Part shown: piece by piece, positions 60,517 through 64,000 of the stretch
Layout: the number at the start of each line of letters is the position of its first letter
Position numbering within the stretch: position 1 is the first letter of the stretch
From: Lachnoclostridium edouardi
Lineage (GTDB): Bacteria; Bacillota; Clostridia; Lachnospirales; Lachnospiraceae
DNA: 64,000 nt
Direction of reading: 5' to 3'
Assembly (NCBI RefSeq): GCF_900240245.1
Contig: NZ_OESQ01000001.1
Span: forward strand, 639,006-703,005
Notes under the pieces: generated by a model
The model's input: the letters and a program-made list of their open reading frames with translations, nothing else
Told to the model about the DNA's origin: nothing
Database searches by the model: none
Position numbers and translations under genes: made by a program

Positions 60517-62175
60517 TTAATACAGCCAAACCGCCCCTTTGTCAGCTCCTGAAACCATAGAACGAAACGCCTTCACCACGCCTTTCGCCGGGTGATTAGG
60601 TTTTACTGCCTTTGTTAATCTTTCCTTTATTTCTTCCTCTGATAATTCTACGTTAATTGTCCTGTTGTTTAAATCTATTGTAATTATATCTCCATCTTCC
60701 ACAGCTGCAATCGGTCCTCCCTCCCAGGCTTCCGGAGTAATATGTCCCACGCAGGGACCTCTGGTAGCTCCGGAAAATCTTCCGTCAGTAATCATAGCCA
60801 CAGATGTATGTAACCCCATTCCCACCAGCATAGCGGCAGGAATAGAAAGCTCTCTCATTCCCGGTCCCCCTTTCGGGCCTTCATAGCGGATGACCAGCAC
60901 GCTGCCTGGCTGAATCTTTCTATTTACCATATAATCTCTTAAATTTTCTTCTGAGTCAAAGCAGACTGCAGGACCTTTGTGATAAAACATGGAAGGCTCC
61001 ACGCCGCTTTTCTTCACCACACATCCCTGGGGAGCTAAATTTCCTGTAAGCACGGCAAAGCAGCCATCTGGATATAAAGGATCGTCTGAATCGTGAATGA
61101 TTTCTTTATTTACTTTTCTGTTAAAATGCTGCAGATATTCTCTTAACGTGCCTCCCATAACCATTTTCTCGTCTAAAAACAAGTAATCCTTTATGCTTTT
61201 TAATGTAGCTCCTACGCCTCCTGCTTTATAGTAATCATAAATATTGTATTTAGAAGACGGCTTAAATTTTGCTATACATGGCACATCCTTTTGAATCTCA
61301 TCAAATCTTTTCATGTCTAACTCAATATCCATGGCGTTGGCAATGGCGCATACATGAAGCTGAGCATTGCTGGAGCCTCCAGTGGCAGAAATGTGGCGAA
61401 GGCCGTTAATTATAGATTGTTCTGTTACAATATCAGAAAATTTAATCCCTTCTTTTGTCAGCTCTACAATCCTTTCTCCCACGTCTCTGGCCTGTTTATA
61501 TTTAGCTGCCGAACAATAAAGCATAGTCGTAGAGTCAATTGGCGCTAATCCAATTACCTCTGAGAACACTCCCATAGTATTGGCTGTCCCGTACATAGAG
61601 CAGGTGCCGCAGGAAAAGCATATATTTTCTTTTAAATTTGTAAATGTTTCTTCTGAAATTGTTTTTACATTATACTGTCCAATAGATTCTTTCAAGTCTG
61701 GCGTTACATAAGTATTTTCTTCTCCCTCATAAGGCAGCATAGAACCTGCAGTCAGAAATATACAGGGCTTATTTAAGGAAGCCGCCGCTATCAGCATACC
61801 TGGCACAATCTTATCGCAGGAGCATAAAAATACTAAACCGTCAAATGAATGAGCGTTAACCATAGCTTCTACTGAACCTGCAATCAGCTCTCTTTGAGGA
61901 AGGATATAATGCATCCCCTCCCCATGTGACATTCCGTCACAGGGGGCCGGAACATTAAATTCTGCAGGGGCGCCTCCGGCACACCAGATTCCCTCCTTTA
62001 CATATTTCACCAGCTCTTCAAATGCTTTATGGCCTGGATTCACATCTGTGTGTGAATTTACAATTCCAATTATAGGCTTATGTAAGTCCTTTGTTCTGTA
62101 TCCACAGGCATTCATTAATCCTACATAGTATGCCTCCTGCGGATTATCTGCACGTGAACTTTTCCATTTTTCCAT
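60517..62175 (-). CDS. IlvD/Edd family dehydratase
   Basis: The 552-residue iron-sulfur enzyme has the cluster cysteines in [12 protein letters not shown] and [15 protein letters not shown], along with [16 protein letters not shown] and [15 protein letters not shown]. Dihydroxy-acid dehydratase (IlvD), phosphogluconate dehydratase and sugar-acid dehydratases share this fold. Operon context with a GntP permease and a DapA-type aldolase favours an aldonic acid dehydratase. First gene of the operon, divergent from a LysR gene. Confidence 0.92.
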   Translation of the reverse strand: MEKWKSSRADNPQEAYYVGLMNACGYRTKDLHKPIIGIVNSHTDVNPGHKAFEELVKYVKEGIWCAGGAPAEFNVPAPCDGMSHGEGMHYILPQRELIAGSVEAMVNAHSFDGLVFLCSCDKIVPGMLIAAASLNKPCIFLTAGSMLPYEGEENTYVTPDLKESIGQYNVKTISEETFTNLKENICFSCGTCSMYGTANTMGVFSEVIGLAPIDSTTMLYCSAAKYKQARDVGERIVELTKEGIKFSDIVTEQSIINGLRHISATGGSSNAQLHVCAIANAMDIELDMKRFDEIQKDVPCIAKFKPSSKYNIYDYYKAGGVGATLKSIKDYLFLDEKMVMGGTLREYLQHFNRKVNKEIIHDSDDPLYPDGCFAVLTGNLAPQGCVVKKSGVEPSMFYHKGPAVCFDSEENLRDYMVNRKIQPGSVLVIRYEGPKGGPGMRELSIPAAMLVGMGLHTSVAMITDGRFSGATRGPCVGHITPEAWEGGPIAAVEDGDIITIDLNNRTINVELSEEEIKERLTKAVKPNHPAKGVVKAFRSMVSGADKGAVWLY

Positions 62176-62251
62176 TCTGCTTCTCCCTTCTGCTTTTATT
62201 TCACTTACTCCATTTCTTTTCTAAAAACTTGATTTATGTTTTATATGTTTT

Positions 62252-62322
62252 ATTATAGCTTCCCGTATAACAAAAGAAAAACAGTTAAATATACACTATA
62301 TAACAAGTTTTTTCTTGTTATA
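62252..62322 (-). promoter_or_regulatory. Divergent control region with LysR-type operator
   Basis: TATAACAAG-TTTTTT-CTTGTTATA (62299-62322) is a perfect 9-bp inverted repeat. It lies 42-65 bp upstream of a strong minus-strand -10 (TATAAT, 62257-62252) that has no good -35, typical of an activator-dependent promoter. On the plus strand TTGTTA (62315) and TAAGCT (62338) could drive the lysR gene. Confidence 0.7.
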
Positions 62323-62372
62323 AAAAGCCATTTGTGATAAGCTATATAGAGAAACAAGGGGGGGATTTTATT

Positions 62373-63347
62373 ATGAATAATGGGTTTAAAATGTTTTTGC
62401 TGGCAGCTGAGGAACTGAATTTCTCCAGAGCTGCCGACCGGGCTTTTGTCACCCAACAATGTTTAAGCGACCACATTAAACGTTTGGAGGAATCGTACCA
62501 TGTTACTCTTTTTCAAAGGAAACCCAAAATTGCATTAACGCCTGAAGGACAGGCTATGTTAAAATATCTGTCCAGAATCCAGGCTTTAGAGGACAGTATG
62601 ATTAACGAGCTAAGCGACATCAGCTCTGGAGTCCGGGGCACTATTAACTTCGGCGTCAGCTCCACCAGAGGATTTATTATTGTCCCCAAGTTAATCCCTG
62701 CATTTCAAAAAAAATTTCCTAATGTAGATGTGCAGATCCAATTAAATGATACAAAACGTCTGGAACAGCAGCTGATTAACAATAAGCTGGATATCTTTCT
62801 TGGAGTAGATACCAGCCAGCATGTGCTGTTTAGCAGAGAGGGCGTCTGTGAGGACCCTCTTTATTTAGTAATATCTGATATTCTTCTGCGCACATATTTT
62901 CCTGATACATACGACACATGTATCTCCCAGTTTCCTAAAGGCGCAGATTTAAATCTTTTTAAACAGGTTCCTTTTGTCCAGGGCCACAATTTCAGCACTA
63001 CTACTTACGCCATTAACCAGTTCCTTATGAAATATAATATCCAGCTGAAAATCCCGATTTTGGCCAGCAATTTTGATATTTTAATTGAACTGTGCAAAAC
63101 AGGCTTTTACGCTACAATTTCACCTAGTTTCCACCTAATCAGGCTCATTCAGATGAATCACTATCTTCCTCCGGAGAAAAAATTACACGTATTTCCTATT
63201 AAAAATCTTGATTATATGCTGAATATAGAAATTATTACGCACCGGGACGCCCAGCCTTTGCTTCACACCTCCACTTTTTGCTGTATGTTAAAAGAATTTT
63301 TGATGGAGGAAAATAAAAAAATTGCCAGGTATCTGGCAGAGCGATAG
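62373..63347 (+). CDS. LysR family transcriptional regulator
   Basis: The ATG at 62373 with GGGGGGG about 8 bases upstream is used. The 324-residue protein has the N-terminal winged helix (FSRAADRAFVTQQCLSDHIKRLEE, about 15-38) and an effector-binding domain (about 90-300). It is divergent from the dehydratase operon, as is normal for LysR activators that respond to a catabolic intermediate. Confidence 0.92.
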   Translation: MNNGFKMFLLAAEELNFSRAADRAFVTQQCLSDHIKRLEESYHVTLFQRKPKIALTPEGQAMLKYLSRIQALEDSMINELSDISSGVRGTINFGVSSTRGFIIVPKLIPAFQKKFPNVDVQIQLNDTKRLEQQLINNKLDIFLGVDTSQHVLFSREGVCEDPLYLVISDILLRTYFPDTYDTCISQFPKGADLNLFKQVPFVQGHNFSTTTYAINQFLMKYNIQLKIPILASNFDILIELCKTGFYATISPSFHLIRLIQMNHYLPPEKKLHVFPIKNLDYMLNIEIITHRDAQPLLHTSTFCCMLKEFLMEENKKIARYLAER

Positions 63348-63349
63348 TC

Positions 63350-63929
63350 AAGACCACCGGCTAAGCCGGTGGCTTGCTTTGACCCTATAAGGGTCTGTTA
63401 CCGGCACTGGAGTCTAAAGACTCTCCGAAATAGGTTCGCCAAGCGCAACATCATTTACCTACTAAGCCCTAAAGGGCTTATTTTATTTGTTTGCTTTTAC
63501 TGGCTCACCCGTAAACGGGTCAATATACTCTTTCAGTGTCATCTGATCATATTCCAAATCTTCTTGTAACTGATTTGCTATATATTCCTGTATTTTCTTT
63601 GCATTTTTCCCTACCGTATCTACATAATATCCTCGACACCAAAAATGTCTATTTCCATATTTATATTTCAAATTTGTATGTCTTTCAAATATCATAAGTG
63701 TACTTTTTCCTTTCAAATACCCTACAAAATACGATACACTAATGCTTGGCGGAATTTCTACTAGCCTATGTACATGATCTGGACATATCTCTGCTTCTAC
63801 AATTTTTACACCTTTTCTTTTGCATAACATACTTAAAATATTTGCTATATCCTGTTTTATTTTTCCGTATGCTATTTTTCTCCTATATTTTGGTGCAAAT
63901 ACAATATGATACTTACAATTCCATTTAGG
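63350..63929 (-). mobile_element. Truncated IS200/IS605-type element
   Basis: The right end has the subterminal hairpins typical of this group: CCACCGGC-TAA-GCCGGTGG (63354-63372) and TAAGCCCT-AA-AGGGCTTA (63463-63480). The transposase gene lies between, missing its first codons. The left boundary at about 63929 is uncertain. Confidence 0.7.
63483..63929 (-). pseudogene. tnpA: IS200-type Y1 transposase (TnpA), N-terminus missing
   Basis: The frame is open from 63929 after a TGA codon, and begins WNCKYHIVFAPKYRRKIAYG, which is the normal family sequence from about residue 12 on. The HUH histidines (CPDHVHRLVEIPP) and the catalytic tyrosine region (FWCRGYYVDTVGKN) are intact. No start codon precedes the family start, so about the first dozen residues are lost or frameshifted. 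An internal ATG at 63830 gives only 115 residues and would lack the first beta strands. Confidence 0.75.
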
Positions 63930-64000
63930 TCAGTTTACAAGGAACTACACGCAGACCACGAAACGGGGGCTGCTGACAACAAATAAAGGCTGAGTATCAA

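Noticed and set aside
1..64000. CRISPR array, prophage, toxin-antitoxin or defence island
   Set aside because: No regularly spaced repeats, no cas, capsid, terminase, restriction or toxin-antitoxin genes were recognised. The only mobile elements are the two insertion sequences.
1..64000. tRNA or rRNA genes
   Set aside because: No T-loop (GGTTCGAATCC-like) with matching acceptor stem was seen on either strand. A dedicated scan was not possible.

Overview
The window looks like chromosome from an anaerobic gut Firmicute, most likely a Lachnospiraceae (Clostridium cluster XIVa) species. The grounds are strong AGGAGG-type ribosome binding sites, moderately AT-rich DNA, an McsA-type protein, a CIRCE-controlled small heat-shock operon, a Gram-positive LexA-like box on dinB, a sodium-pumping biotin decarboxylase operon, indolepyruvate:ferredoxin oxidoreductase, YedF, a DUF6465-like protein and the carboxyspermidine route to polyamines. 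This assignment is inference; no rRNA or tRNA gene was seen.

Layout, left to right. 0-5 kb: the start of an mcsA-like gene, a GntR/YtrA regulator, and two surface proteins (a cohesin/cadherin-like membrane protein and an SH3b-glucosaminidase). 5-10.6 kb: an operon for a biotin-dependent, Na+-pumping decarboxylase that carries two different carboxyltransferases. 10.6-23.7 kb: housekeeping genes, including a YitT protein, D,D-carboxypeptidase, DNA polymerase IV, RNA-modifying enzymes, a SulP transporter, YedF, and a general PTS operon (IIA-HPr-EI). 23.9-30.7 kb: a six-gene polyamine operon (speD-speA-speE-speB-carboxynorspermidine dehydrogenase-nspC) with a long leader that ends in an intrinsic terminator. 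30.7-36.8 kb: nitroreductase, flagellin methylase, a wall-binding protein, MATE, AraC, a membrane protein and a thioesterase. 36.8-42.3 kb: an aryl-2-oxoacid oxidation operon (ligase-iorA-iorB-ligase-ACT).

42.4-50 kb: MarR/MATE, endonuclease III, a transglutaminase-like protein, DUF2798, an IS1182-type element whose transposase is interrupted by one in-frame TGA, and a tandem hsp20 operon with CIRCE. 50.2-58.2 kb: a cobalamin-riboswitch operon with a lipoprotein CbiK-type chelatase and a FecCD-type ABC importer, next to cbiL and an ABC-2 exporter. 58.2-63.4 kb: a sugar-acid-type cluster (IlvD/Edd dehydratase, GntP permease, DapA-type aldolase) with a divergent LysR regulator. 63.35-63.93 kb: a truncated IS200-type element.

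Most genes are on the minus strand in tight operons. The most distinctive points are the polyamine operon leader and its two apparent spermidine routes, the extracytoplasmic cobalt/tetrapyrrole uptake locus with several non-standard domain additions, the transcarboxylase-plus-sodium-pump operon, and the transposase TGA at what looks like a zinc-ribbon cysteine position. I did not find a defence island, CRISPR array or prophage.
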